Made by a program: the position numbers and the translations under genes
Shown: positions 47,397 through 55,784 of the stretch, piece by piece
Layout of the letters: every line of letters starts with the position of its first letter
Position numbering within the stretch: the stretch's first letter is position 1
The notes under the pieces: model-generated
Database searches by the model: none
The model's input: the letters and a program-made list of their open reading frames with translations, nothing else
What the model was told of the DNA's origin: nothing
Assembly (NCBI RefSeq): GCF_001467955.1
Contig: NZ_LNYR01000012.1
Location: 124,001-188,000 of the forward strand
Reading direction: 5' to 3'
DNA from: Legionella quateirensis
GTDB taxonomy: Bacteria; Pseudomonadota; Gammaproteobacteria; Legionellales; Legionellaceae
DNA length: 64,000 bases

Positions 47397-48989
47397 ATGA
47401 TTCCAATGATGCAAATTACTATTAATCCAGAAAAATTTTATAACTGGAATGCAGGAAGTAGTGATGATGAGTTGGTTCTAAATTCCTTTCTACAGAGCAG
47501 TGCCTCAGATGGGGTGTGGCACAGTAATCAAAATTATGAATACACCTTTAATAATATTCAATATAAGTTCAATTTTACCCAGTCGTTCATTAAGAGACAG
47601 CGAAAAGAGGGTAAGTCCGGATATAAATTATCAATATTTGATACCAGCAAAACTCCTTTTGGCAAGGGCGGTTTTGCAGTAGTTTATCCAATTATTGCTA
47701 CATTTATTCGATATGGTGAAAGACAGATACAGGCTAAATCTGGAAGAGCTAAACTGGTTAAAATTCAGGATCATAGTGATATAGATAAGACGCAATCTGT
47801 ATTTAATGAATATGAGAAACTGGTTCAGGCAGGACATTTACGCGTTAAGAATCCCATTTTTTCTGAGCATGTTAGTGGTAAAAAGAGTTATTTGATTATT
47901 GAGCAGGCAAAGGGTTATACACTTGAAAGTATATTAAATCCCCAAAAACGCTCAAGAATTCGTGATACAATTCCCCGATTATCCATTGATAAACGTCTTG
48001 AAATATCCTTAGCCATCTTGAATGCAATCAAATCACAAGTTATGGAACGCAAACTGGTACATAGAGATATAAAGCCTGGAAATATAATGATTGATCTCAG
48101 TCAAGATCCTCCCAAGGTTATCTTGATTGACTATGGTTTTGCATTGGATCAGGAGCAACAAGATTTTCGAAGGCTTGGTACTCGAGCCTATCGTTCACCA
48201 GAATCGTTTGAGAATAAACCTATATATACAACCAGCTCAGATATTTATTCAGCAGGCAGGGTATTAAGTTATTTATGGGGTGATGATCATCAGAATTATT
48301 ACATCAATCGTACAAAAGATTATGATTATATAAAAACCAAATCCACCAATGAACAGTTGTTTTCTCTTCCTGAAATTCAATTGTACCTTGATGAGGCAGA
48401 TCAAAACAAAATTAAAGGGTGCCTGAGTAGTATGCTGGCACAACACCCCTTAGACAGACCATCAATAGATGAGGTAATTACTCTGTTTTCAAAAATTGAT
48501 AGGGCACGCTATAAAGATGAGGATGCAACACAATATGAAATTTCCTGTTCAAATGAGTTTGAACAGAAAATTAAATCACAGATTATCCTCATAAAAAAGC
48601 ACTTGAATATAATGAGAAATAAAGAGAAGGATTTACGTAACAGAAATTGTATTGCTGCAGCAGATGTAATGCAGCATTTGGTAAAAACAATTACTCGAAA
48701 TACAGAGTATCTTGAGGATCATCTTAATCCATCCGTTCTGCTACGATATCGAAAAAAATGTTTGTCAGATATTAACGGCGCAAAAAAGACATTAACGGTT
48801 CATCGTGATGCTCATTGGATATTGGCTGAAACAGCGATGGCACTTGCACTGCTCGGTATGGGGTATCTCATTGCTTTAGGTATTAATTATTACTTAACTG
48901 GCAGATTGGGTTTTTTTGCTCAAACTAAATCAGATCAAATAACGGATTCCCTAAAAAATAGTATCTCAATTGATTTGAGTTGCGCATAA
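47397..48989 (+). CDS. legK1: LegK1-like Ser/Thr protein kinase, putative Dot/Icm effector
   Basis: 530 residues, close to LegK1 of L. pneumophila. Kinase motifs are complete: glycine loop FGKGGFAVVYP (88-98), lysine in KLVKIQD (about 122), catalytic loop VHRDIKPGNIMID (221-233), DYG in place of DFG (245-247), and GTRAYRSPES as the activation-segment end. A C-terminal hydrophobic helix (ETAMALALLGMGYLIALGI) suggests membrane tethering. LegK1 is known to phosphorylate IkappaB-family proteins and activate NF-kappaB. The symbol rests on length, motif style and map position relative to bio, recalled rather than aligned. The start could also be one of the ATGs at codons 4-5. Confidence 0.7.
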   Translation: MIPMMQITINPEKFYNWNAGSSDDELVLNSFLQSSASDGVWHSNQNYEYTFNNIQYKFNFTQSFIKRQRKEGKSGYKLSIFDTSKTPFGKGGFAVVYPIIATFIRYGERQIQAKSGRAKLVKIQDHSDIDKTQSVFNEYEKLVQAGHLRVKNPIFSEHVSGKKSYLIIEQAKGYTLESILNPQKRSRIRDTIPRLSIDKRLEISLAILNAIKSQVMERKLVHRDIKPGNIMIDLSQDPPKVILIDYGFALDQEQQDFRRLGTRAYRSPESFENKPIYTTSSDIYSAGRVLSYLWGDDHQNYYINRTKDYDYIKTKSTNEQLFSLPEIQLYLDEADQNKIKGCLSSMLAQHPLDRPSIDEVITLFSKIDRARYKDEDATQYEISCSNEFEQKIKSQIILIKKHLNIMRNKEKDLRNRNCIAAADVMQHLVKTITRNTEYLEDHLNPSVLLRYRKKCLSDINGAKKTLTVHRDAHWILAETAMALALLGMGYLIALGINYYLTGRLGFFAQTKSDQITDSLKNSISIDLSCA

Positions 48990-49058
48990 TTCTGTAAGAA
49001 GCTGTATAGAATTACAAATTATTCTAAAATAAACAATCAGACCCTTTTGGATTATCTC

Positions 49059-49526
49059 ATGAAACTTTCGACTATTTTTAAATTAATGCGATTTTGGCCT
49101 CCATTTTGGGGGGCTGGTATTAGCGTTAAATGCTTTAACAAGGAGATGAGTTGCATCGAAGTACAAATGAAATTGCGATTTTGGAATAAAAATTATGTGG
49201 GTACCCATTATGGCGGATCGTTATATTCAATGACTGATCCATTTTATATGTTGATGCTAATGAATTTATTAGGAAAAAATTATATTGTATGGGATAAATC
49301 TGCTTCTATACGTTATAAAGTTCCAGCAAGAGGTGCTGTTTTTGCTAAATTTGAATTAACTAAAGAACAAATTGAACAGTTTAAACTGGATATTGAACAC
49401 AATAATAAAATTGAACCCGAATTTATTATTGAAGTTAAAAATAGTGATGGTGATGTTATTACTGTAGTTAAAAAAGTAATTCATATATCTAAAAAACAGA
49501 ATAAACGACTAATTCATAAAGATTAA
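49059..49526 (+). CDS. DUF4442/PaaI-like hotdog-fold protein
   Basis: 155 residues from ATG 49059; a TTG four codons earlier is possible. NYVGTHYGGSLYSMTDPFYMLMLM and YIVWDKSASIRYKVPARG are the hallmarks of DUF4442, a hotdog-fold family related to acyl-CoA thioesterases. It likely acts on an acyl thioester; substrate unknown. Stands alone after legK1. Confidence 0.8.
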   Translation: MKLSTIFKLMRFWPPFWGAGISVKCFNKEMSCIEVQMKLRFWNKNYVGTHYGGSLYSMTDPFYMLMLMNLLGKNYIVWDKSASIRYKVPARGAVFAKFELTKEQIEQFKLDIEHNNKIEPEFIIEVKNSDGDVITVVKKVIHISKKQNKRLIHKD

Positions 49527-49655
49527 AGCGGAGGTCGAAACAGAACTAGTGACATTACGATTTGATCGGTTTGATCTTAAATACAGGGATGCAGTGCCAG
49601 CTCATTAGTTATTGGCATTATATGATTTAATTCAATTTAAATAAGTGTTAATGGC

Positions 49656-51314
49656 ATGATAATAACAGAACAAGATTCAAATAATGTTAATGAAACTGAT
49701 GGTCCTTCCGCAAATAACGGCAAAGCAGCAGACGAAGCCAACGCAGCAAATAACCATACTGATATTGAACTTGGCACTGGTGACACGGGTAGTACATCAG
49801 TAAGTACATCTGGTAGTAATCCTGTAGTTAACATAGCAGGCTCCTTTACTCAGGCTTATGTGATAGATACTCTGGCCTCTTATTCAACAAAAAGTGCAAC
49901 ATCCGTTATCGTTATACCTCTTATGGGAATGAAGCAATTGAATCAAGCTTTGGGTGGATTATTAATAATAACACCTATTATTTCCAATCTGTTAACTTAT
50001 ATTCCAATGACCTGGCGAGTGAACAAAAATGGAGGTAAAAAGGAAGCGATGGCTTTGATGTCACTTACTTTGGCCGGGATGACCAGTCTGACCATTTTAT
50101 TTTCCTGTACTGACATTACTACAGTTAATGGTTTTGATTGGCGTTATGGAATTATGCTCGCGTCCGGCTTTTTAATAGGCCATGGTGCTGGTGTAAATCT
50201 GCTTATGATTGATACGCTCAAGTGGGTACCTAAAAAAAGTTATGTCCCCAATTTACAATTGCTTTATTCGTTTTTAGTTGACTCAACAGCTGTAACTACA
50301 CCTATAGTGACTTATTTTTTAAGTCAATTTGGTTATTATGTTCCATTTTCAATTTACTCCGGGCTGATCCTTGCTGGAGGATTAATCGAATTAATCTTTG
50401 GAAATCCATCACCTTATCATCAGTTCAGAACTAAATTTCCACATGAAAGAGCAAAACAATTGGCTGTTGAATCAGGTCAATTGGAAGAGTTTCTTACAAC
50501 GAATTATGATGATGTCTCAATAATGGATATGTTGAGAGAAAATTTGACTGTGTTATTTGACAGGCGCTCTTTGCTTTTAGGATTTACCTTATTTGCTTCA
50601 CTAGGAAGCTTCTTTGTCTCGAGAACAGTTTTACCCAGGCTCTTGGCTAACGGGTTTGGATTAACCCCTGATGAAGCAATAGTTACCTCTTCTTTGGCAA
50701 ATTTGATTACCATACTTGCTCGACCTGTTGCTTCGAAAATGATTTTATATCTGGATAGTAAATCAGGAGGAGTTAAAATTCATATACTCGGATGCGGAAT
50801 GGCCATTATTGGTTCAACTGCATTGGCCGTAGGTAATTTGCCGCGATGGGGGTTATATACCAGCCTGGCTATTAATAATACGGGATTTGGAATTAACATG
50901 ACTACCCCATTGAGTATTGCTTCTTCACCTTCATGGTCTGCTCCCAGTGATGGAACACTCAAAAAGGTTAATCCTTCTACAATGTTTGGACTGTTCGGCT
51001 CTATAGGTGCTCTTGGTGGAATTATGTTGCCCATCTTTTTGGGTTTGTTAGTCGATGAAAGTGGTGAGAAATGGTATAAACAGTATTTTTATTTAATTAT
51101 GGCCATGATGTTAATATCTGCCATTGGCGTTCCTATTATTAATTATCAGGTAAATCGAAAGCCAGGAGAGAGTCTCTTTAAAAGTGCCGTGTCATTTTTC
51201 GGCAGGAGACTCAATGGAAGAGAATTGGAACAGTATGCGGTAAGAAATGAAGAAGCGGTCGATGTTGAGGCACAAAATACACAAAATTCTATTTATGTAG
51301 ATGCATTTATTTGA
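49656..51314 (+). CDS. MFS-type transporter with long polar N-terminus and acidic tail
   Basis: 552 residues, about twelve hydrophobic segments in NarK/MFS arrangement starting near residue 68 (YSTKSATSVIVIPLMGMKQ). A 60-residue soluble, low-complexity leader (SANNGKAADEANAANNHTDI, GDTGSTSVSTSGS) and a 50-residue polar tail with NEEAVDVEAQNTQNS are unusual for MFS proteins. WRVNKNGGKKEAMAL between helices 2 and 3 replaces the normal MFS loop motif. The substrate is unknown. The next transporter frame starts within its end, but the better start lies 35 bases downstream. Confidence 0.65.
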   Translation: MIITEQDSNNVNETDGPSANNGKAADEANAANNHTDIELGTGDTGSTSVSTSGSNPVVNIAGSFTQAYVIDTLASYSTKSATSVIVIPLMGMKQLNQALGGLLIITPIISNLLTYIPMTWRVNKNGGKKEAMALMSLTLAGMTSLTILFSCTDITTVNGFDWRYGIMLASGFLIGHGAGVNLLMIDTLKWVPKKSYVPNLQLLYSFLVDSTAVTTPIVTYFLSQFGYYVPFSIYSGLILAGGLIELIFGNPSPYHQFRTKFPHERAKQLAVESGQLEEFLTTNYDDVSIMDMLRENLTVLFDRRSLLLGFTLFASLGSFFVSRTVLPRLLANGFGLTPDEAIVTSSLANLITILARPVASKMILYLDSKSGGVKIHILGCGMAIIGSTALAVGNLPRWGLYTSLAINNTGFGINMTTPLSIASSPSWSAPSDGTLKKVNPSTMFGLFGSIGALGGIMLPIFLGLLVDESGEKWYKQYFYLIMAMMLISAIGVPIINYQVNRKPGESLFKSAVSFFGRRLNGRELEQYAVRNEEAVDVEAQNTQNSIYVDAFI

Positions 51315-51348
51315 CAAAAACATGGAATTTTTAACAGGGAATGACAAA

Positions 51349-52599
51349 ATGGGTCAGAACAGATCAAATTTCAGATGGGTAATCGTTGCTTTGTTATTTA
51401 TAGTTACGGTCATAAATTATATTGATCGAGCTTCTATAGCGTATGCAATTGAAGACATTACCAAAGAATTTCAGCTGTCTGAAGGGCAGGTTGGTTTGGT
51501 TCTTGGTGCATTTGGAGTGGGTTATGCTGTCACCACTTTTTTAGGAGGCATAGCCGCAGATCGATATGGCGCTAAACTGACTTTTATTATCGCCATCTTT
51601 TTTTGGGGTGTCGGTTCACTATTTACGGGCCTGGCAACCGGTTTTTTAATGGTATTTATGGCTCGAGTGGTATTGGGATTGGCGGAGGGACCGAATTTTC
51701 CTGCCCTATCTCGTGCGATAAGCGACTGGCTCTCTGAGTCCGAGCGAAATCGAGCTTTATCACTGGCTTTAATCTCTGTTCCCATCTCACTCGCTGTTGG
51801 TGGCCCGATAGTGTCCCAGTTGATTTTCTTGTTCTCCTGGAGAGGGACTTATTATTTTTTAACTGTTCTGGCACTCGTATGGATCCCGATTTGGTGGTGG
51901 TTATTTCATGATAAACCTGAGGATTCACCCTATGTGAATCAAATGGAGCTGAACTATTTAAGAGAAACAGTAATTAGCGAATCGAATCATAATAAAAATA
52001 AAATTACCTGGTATTACTTGTTTACTAATAAAACATTGCTTGCTAACAACTGGGCTTTTTTTGTTTTTGGATATTATTTGTTCTTTTTTATGACCTGGTT
52101 ACCCAGTTATTTAAATCAGGTATATCATCTCAATTTAAAACAAATTGGTCTGTATTCTATTGCACCCTGGTTGCTAGCTGCATTAATGATGTGGGGAGTA
52201 GGGGTTTTATCAGACACTATTTTAAAAAGAACCAGAAGTTATCGTCTGTCCCGTTCTTATCCGATATTTATTTCTCAATTGCTCTCGGCTGTTTGTATCA
52301 TCCCAGTCATATTAATAAACGACATCGTGTACGCGATGATTTTTATTTCATTGGCAGTAGGGTTTGCCATGAGTGCTAATGCGTCTTATTATGCGGTCAA
52401 CATAGATCTCGTTAAAGAAAAAGCAGGTACTGCTTTAGGTATTATGGATGCAGTTTTTGCTATTGCCGGGTTTTTAGCCCCAACACTCACCGGTTTTACT
52501 ATTTCTTTGACCGGACACTTTGAGGCAGCATTTTATTTACTGGCAATTTTAGCTCTGTCGTCCTCCATAGTCACTTTGTTTTTTCATAATAGAAACTAG
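51349..52599 (+). CDS. MFS transporter, ACS (anion:cation symporter) family
   Basis: 416 residues from ATG 51349, eight bases after AGGGA; the frame is open from 51301. RWVIVALLFIVTVINYIDRA is the ACS-family helix-1 signature (NYIDR), AADRYGAKLTF is motif A, and RVVLGLAEGPNFPAL the helix-4 motif shared with galactonate, glucarate and phthalate carriers. It likely imports a small organic anion with protons. Two MFS genes in tandem suggest a two-gene transcript. Confidence 0.82.
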   Translation: MGQNRSNFRWVIVALLFIVTVINYIDRASIAYAIEDITKEFQLSEGQVGLVLGAFGVGYAVTTFLGGIAADRYGAKLTFIIAIFFWGVGSLFTGLATGFLMVFMARVVLGLAEGPNFPALSRAISDWLSESERNRALSLALISVPISLAVGGPIVSQLIFLFSWRGTYYFLTVLALVWIPIWWWLFHDKPEDSPYVNQMELNYLRETVISESNHNKNKITWYYLFTNKTLLANNWAFFVFGYYLFFFMTWLPSYLNQVYHLNLKQIGLYSIAPWLLAALMMWGVGVLSDTILKRTRSYRLSRSYPIFISQLLSAVCIIPVILINDIVYAMIFISLAVGFAMSANASYYAVNIDLVKEKAGTALGIMDAVFAIAGFLAPTLTGFTISLTGHFEAAFYLLAILALSSSIVTLFFHNRN

Positions 52600-52675
52600 A
52601 TGGTTAAAGGGGATTTAAAGAAGTTTTAAAAACGTCAAGAAAGTTTCGTCTTAAAATTTAGGGTTCTGGAATTAC

Positions 52676-53074
52676 ATGAAAAGCAAATTAAAACTGAATC
52701 GTATACATCATATAGCAATAATTTGCACCAATTATGAGGAATCTAAAAAATTTTATACCGAAGTATTAGGTTTAACGATTATGAAAGAGCAATTTAGAGC
52801 AGACAGGCAATCTTATAAACTGGATCTTGCTCTAAATGGCGAATACATCATAGAGTTATTTTCATTCCCGAATCCACCAAAGCGTGCAACCAGACCAGAA
52901 GCTACGGGATTAAGACATCTGGCCTTTGCTGTAGATAATGTAATTGACGCTGTTGAACAATTAAAACAACAGAACATTCATGCAGAACCTATACGTGTTG
53001 ACGAAGTTACAATGAAAGCGTTTACCTTTATTGTTGATCCGGACAGTCTACCTATTGAGCTTTACGAACAATAA
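52676..53074 (+). CDS. VOC-family (glyoxalase I-like) metalloprotein, YaeR/GloA2 type
   Basis: 132 residues, one VOC module pair. RIHHIAIICTNYEESKKFYTEVLGL supplies the first metal His, YIIELFSFPNPPKRATRPEATG is the loop typical of the YaeR/SMU.1112c subgroup, LRHLAFAVDN the second His and LPIELYEQ the Glu. This subgroup may act in glyoxal detoxification, but no reaction is firmly proven. Ends at a strong convergent terminator. Confidence 0.82.
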   Translation: MKSKLKLNRIHHIAIICTNYEESKKFYTEVLGLTIMKEQFRADRQSYKLDLALNGEYIIELFSFPNPPKRATRPEATGLRHLAFAVDNVIDAVEQLKQQNIHAEPIRVDEVTMKAFTFIVDPDSLPIELYEQ

Positions 53075-53077
53075 GGT

Positions 53078-53105
53078 CAATACCTATTTCGAAAAATAGG
53101 TATTG
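53078..53105. terminator. Bidirectional terminator hairpin overlapping the bla 3' end
   Basis: CAATACCTATTT and AAATAGGTATTG form a perfect 12-bp stem around CGAA. The A/T-rich ends give U-runs in both directions. It serves the convergent VOC and beta-lactamase genes; the beta-lactamase stop codon (53084-53086) and last codons lie inside the stem. Confidence 0.75.
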
Positions 53106-53950
53106 AGTAATTTTAAGGTGAGTGGTTTTAAAACCTGGCTACCGGCAGGTGATAAAGATACTGCGCCATATGACTTATCGGTCGATGCAGGTACTTTATC
53201 AGTCAGATTACTTACAAAAATGTACTGTTGGTTGCCCTGTTCAATGAATCCAACAAACCAACCATCTCTTAGTTTACTGGGATTTGATAAGCGTTCATTA
53301 CGTCCATGGCGTCCAGAACCTGTTTTTCCATAATATGCAGCGCCATTATCTAATGTGCCCAGGTACATATTCTTTTTAGTATGATTAACTGCTTGGTTAC
53401 TGATTGGCAACTCATTGCCAAGCATACTCTTCAGGAATTTTAGTTGTTCAAAACCAGAGATTTTTAGACTACTGCCCAACCAGGCGTAGGTTAATCCATT
53501 ATTTTTTCCTGGATCACCTGTAAAATCCTGATTGCCATAATCAAATCCGGCAAGATAATGTTTTATACGAGCATAGCCTATTTGTGGAGTAAGCAGCTGC
53601 GATACCCAAACAGACGAATATTTAAGCCAGGTATAAGGCGTCAGATCCTGATTCCAGTCTGGCAAATCTCGTTTAATGCCATCCCATTTAAATGTGGTGT
53701 TTTGATTAATAATACCCTGATTAAATGCCATGAGTGACAAAGGTATTTTAAAAGTAGAATCTGGTGAAATTCGCTCATTACAATAGTTATGAGGATTATA
53801 TTCGCTGATTATTTTGGCTTCAGTAACGCTATAGAGAATAAAACAGGCATTGTATTTTTTTAATAAAGTTGAGTAGTCCTGTTTGGTTATAGTATTGGCT
53901 GAGCAAGAGAAAGTGATGATTGCAAAAATGAAAGCTAATAAATGGTTCAT
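53084..53950 (-). CDS. Class D (OXA-type) beta-lactamase
   Basis: 288 residues with an N-terminal signal sequence. All class D motifs are present: STFK (65-68) with the acyl-serine and the carbamylatable lysine, SSV (112-114), YGN (138-140), KTG (209-211) and WFVGFIEQ. It hydrolyses penicillins in the periplasm. Legionella species carry chromosomal class D enzymes such as OXA-29 and LoxA, and this fits that group. The C-terminal codons form part of a terminator stem. The context shows no mobile element, so it appears native. Confidence 0.9.
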   Translation of the reverse strand: MNHLLAFIFAIITFSCSANTITKQDYSTLLKKYNACFILYSVTEAKIISEYNPHNYCNERISPDSTFKIPLSLMAFNQGIINQNTTFKWDGIKRDLPDWNQDLTPYTWLKYSSVWVSQLLTPQIGYARIKHYLAGFDYGNQDFTGDPGKNNGLTYAWLGSSLKISGFEQLKFLKSMLGNELPISNQAVNHTKKNMYLGTLDNGAAYYGKTGSGRHGRNERLSNPSKLRDGWFVGFIEQGNQQYIFVSNLTDKVPASTDKSYGAVSLSPAGSQVLKPLTLKLLNTYFSK

Positions 53951-54128
53951 TATTAAATTCGTTAATTGAAAATCGACGGGGTTGAGATAATATTCTTATA
54001 GATACATTAGTACAAGTAGTATCCATACGAACAAGTAAAAAATTACATATTAATTATAAATTGCCTTTTAAAAAGGCAAGATGATAAAATACGCGATATA
54101 TGATTTATATGACTTAATCAGGGTTTTT

Positions 54129-55280
54129 ATGAAAGTTGCATTTTTTATTAGCAGTGTAGGCGATACCGATTTAGCGTTAAAAACAATTAAGGCAATGGAA
54201 CAAAAGAGTGCGTGTGAAACAGTACTTGTTTCTTTGACAAAAACAGCTGATGAACGTGTGAATAAGTTTGAGTCTCCATCGTTACTTAAAAAATATACTC
54301 TTAGTGGGATTCTGAACCTTGAACCCGGTCTTTATCCTGAAAGTTTATCTTCAGAAGAACATCGTTCAAACATCATTCATTTCATTGAACAGCACCAATT
54401 AGATTATGTTTATCTGGGTGTGCCTTCAGTAAATAATGTTATGCCATTTCAGATAGCGGATTATATTAGTGATAGGCCGGTGCTTATGGCTTATGAATAT
54501 ATGTTTAAATCAGACGCACATTGTATCTGGCAACATGTTCCAGTATTGAAAGATAAAGCAAATGTACAATGGGCTATACCGTTAAAAGCCGCTCTTGATG
54601 ATTTTGAACTGGTGGATAAAAATAGGTTACATATTACAGGTCATTTGAGTATTGATAATGCCTATATAGCAAGTCCAGCAGCATCCAGTACTGATACCAT
54701 AAGAGAACTGCTGCAGGTTCCGAGTCAGCAACCTTTAGCTTTTATAAGCAGTACGACACAGCCGGTGGGTGTTGATGAACAATTTATTGAGTGTTTATTG
54801 CAAGAGCTTCAACAGGTTCCTACTATGCATGTTCGTCTCGGTCTTCACCCCGGTATTCAGGATTTTGATATTTATCTGGATAAAATTCTTTCGGTTTACA
54901 GCAAGTATCCTGCAATAAGTTCTCAATTTAAAATAATAATGCCTGAAAATATAGTTTCTAAAATCAAGTTGCCTGAATTATCCATTAATGCCCTAAAGTA
55001 TCAGGATGTTTTTTTAAAAGTTAATATCAATGGTAATGACGCAGCTTTTGCCGCGGATAGAGTCGCACAGGCTGTACCGGGTGCTTTGTTAAATCAAGCT
55101 GTTCTGGAGGGAAAGCCTGCTTATTCTCATTCGGGGAAACCTTATCTGCCTCAAAGCTATTTTTCGAGTAGCATAGCAGGCTTTTTTGCAGGGGTTCGAC
55201 AATCTCCCAGAATGAAGTCAGATTTAGAATTAGATGAAAGGACTGCACCTGAATGCTATGCCGATCTTATTATGAAGTAA
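54129..55280 (+). CDS. Unknown protein with glycosyltransferase-like two-domain layout
   Basis: 383 residues from ATG 54129, six bases after AGGG; the frame opens at 54081. MKVAFFISSVGDTDLALKTI resembles the first Rossmann strand and helix of GT-B glycosyltransferases; YVYLGVPSVNNVMPFQIADY and, in the second half, LAFISSTTQPVGVDEQFIEC and MHVRLGLHPGIQDFD continue an alternating alpha/beta pattern. I do not recognise the family and catalytic residues cannot be named. It may be a carbohydrate-active effector, but the evidence is only fold-like. A/T-rich like its neighbours. Confidence 0.45.
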   Translation: MKVAFFISSVGDTDLALKTIKAMEQKSACETVLVSLTKTADERVNKFESPSLLKKYTLSGILNLEPGLYPESLSSEEHRSNIIHFIEQHQLDYVYLGVPSVNNVMPFQIADYISDRPVLMAYEYMFKSDAHCIWQHVPVLKDKANVQWAIPLKAALDDFELVDKNRLHITGHLSIDNAYIASPAASSTDTIRELLQVPSQQPLAFISSTTQPVGVDEQFIECLLQELQQVPTMHVRLGLHPGIQDFDIYLDKILSVYSKYPAISSQFKIIMPENIVSKIKLPELSINALKYQDVFLKVNINGNDAAFAADRVAQAVPGALLNQAVLEGKPAYSHSGKPYLPQSYFSSSIAGFFAGVRQSPRMKSDLELDERTAPECYADLIMK

Positions 55281-55307
55281 AATAATTAGTTATGTTGGCA
55301 TTCATGC

Positions 55308-55427
55308 TCATCGTGCACGTACCCGATTATTCTTGCCTTGAGCATTAAGTTTAAGTTGAAATGCTTCTGTATAGTGTTTGTTGAGAATTATGATTTTGGC
55401 CTCTGGCGGCTTGTTTTTAAGCACCAC
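55308..55427 (-). CDS. Small open frame or gene fragment, 39 codons
   Basis: GTG-initiated frame ending NKHYTEAFQLKLNAQGKNNR and a short Arg/Ala tail. The composition looks protein-like and Lys/Arg-rich, but there is no clear ribosome site. It may be the 3' remnant of a lost gene. No homologue comes to mind. Confidence 0.25.
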   Translation of the reverse strand: MVLKNKPPEAKIIILNKHYTEAFQLKLNAQGKNNRVRAR

Positions 55428-55480
55428 TCACTTTTTATATGCCATCCTCTCGAAGTCAAATAGTATCGAGATCTCGCTAA

Positions 55481-55518
55481 AATGTCCTTCTCCCTCAGGG
55501 CTGAGGGAGAAGGACATT
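55481..55518. repeat. Perfect 18-bp palindrome with 2-base loop
   Basis: AATGTCCTTCTCCCTCAG, GG, then the exact reverse complement CTGAGGGAGAAGGACATT. It resembles the short GC-rich intergenic palindromes common in gammaproteobacteria. It sits at the left side of the transposase remnant. Confidence 0.7.
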
Positions 55519-55551
55519 CTCACACTTTCTCAGGAGAAAAAGGTGTTATCG

Positions 55552-55709
55552 ATGCATTGGCAAAGCACGCAAGCAGCGGCTGAAAAATAAAATTTATTGG
55601 AGATTGGCTAAAAGCCGAATTTGATTTTACAGATTGATGTACAAGATATGGAATTAGCCGTAAGACCGGTTATAAACTCATTAATCGTCACAAAGCTGGC
55701 AAGCTCAGG
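55552..55709 (+). pseudogene. IS481-family transposase N-terminal remnant
   Basis: Starting at ATG 55552 (MHWQSTQAAAEK) and, after a one-base shift, KFIGDWLKAEFDFTD, an in-frame TGA at 55635-55637, then CTRYGISRKTGYKLINRHKA and GKL. 'LC.RYGISRKTGYK...R' is the helix-turn-helix signature of IS481-family transposases; TGA probably replaced a Leu codon. Nothing of the DDE domain follows. The rest of the 55281-55784 gap holds only the palindrome and the small frame listed above. Confidence 0.7.
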
Positions 55710-55784
55710 AATTAGTGATATGGTTTTTGTACGTCTGTTGGGACACAATTGCCGCGCGCATCGCAACAGGAGTGATCCGTGAGA

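Noticed and set aside
55378..55590. 70-codon plus-strand frame across the palindrome
   Set aside because: It is built from the inverted repeat and the start of the transposase remnant; no ribosome site.
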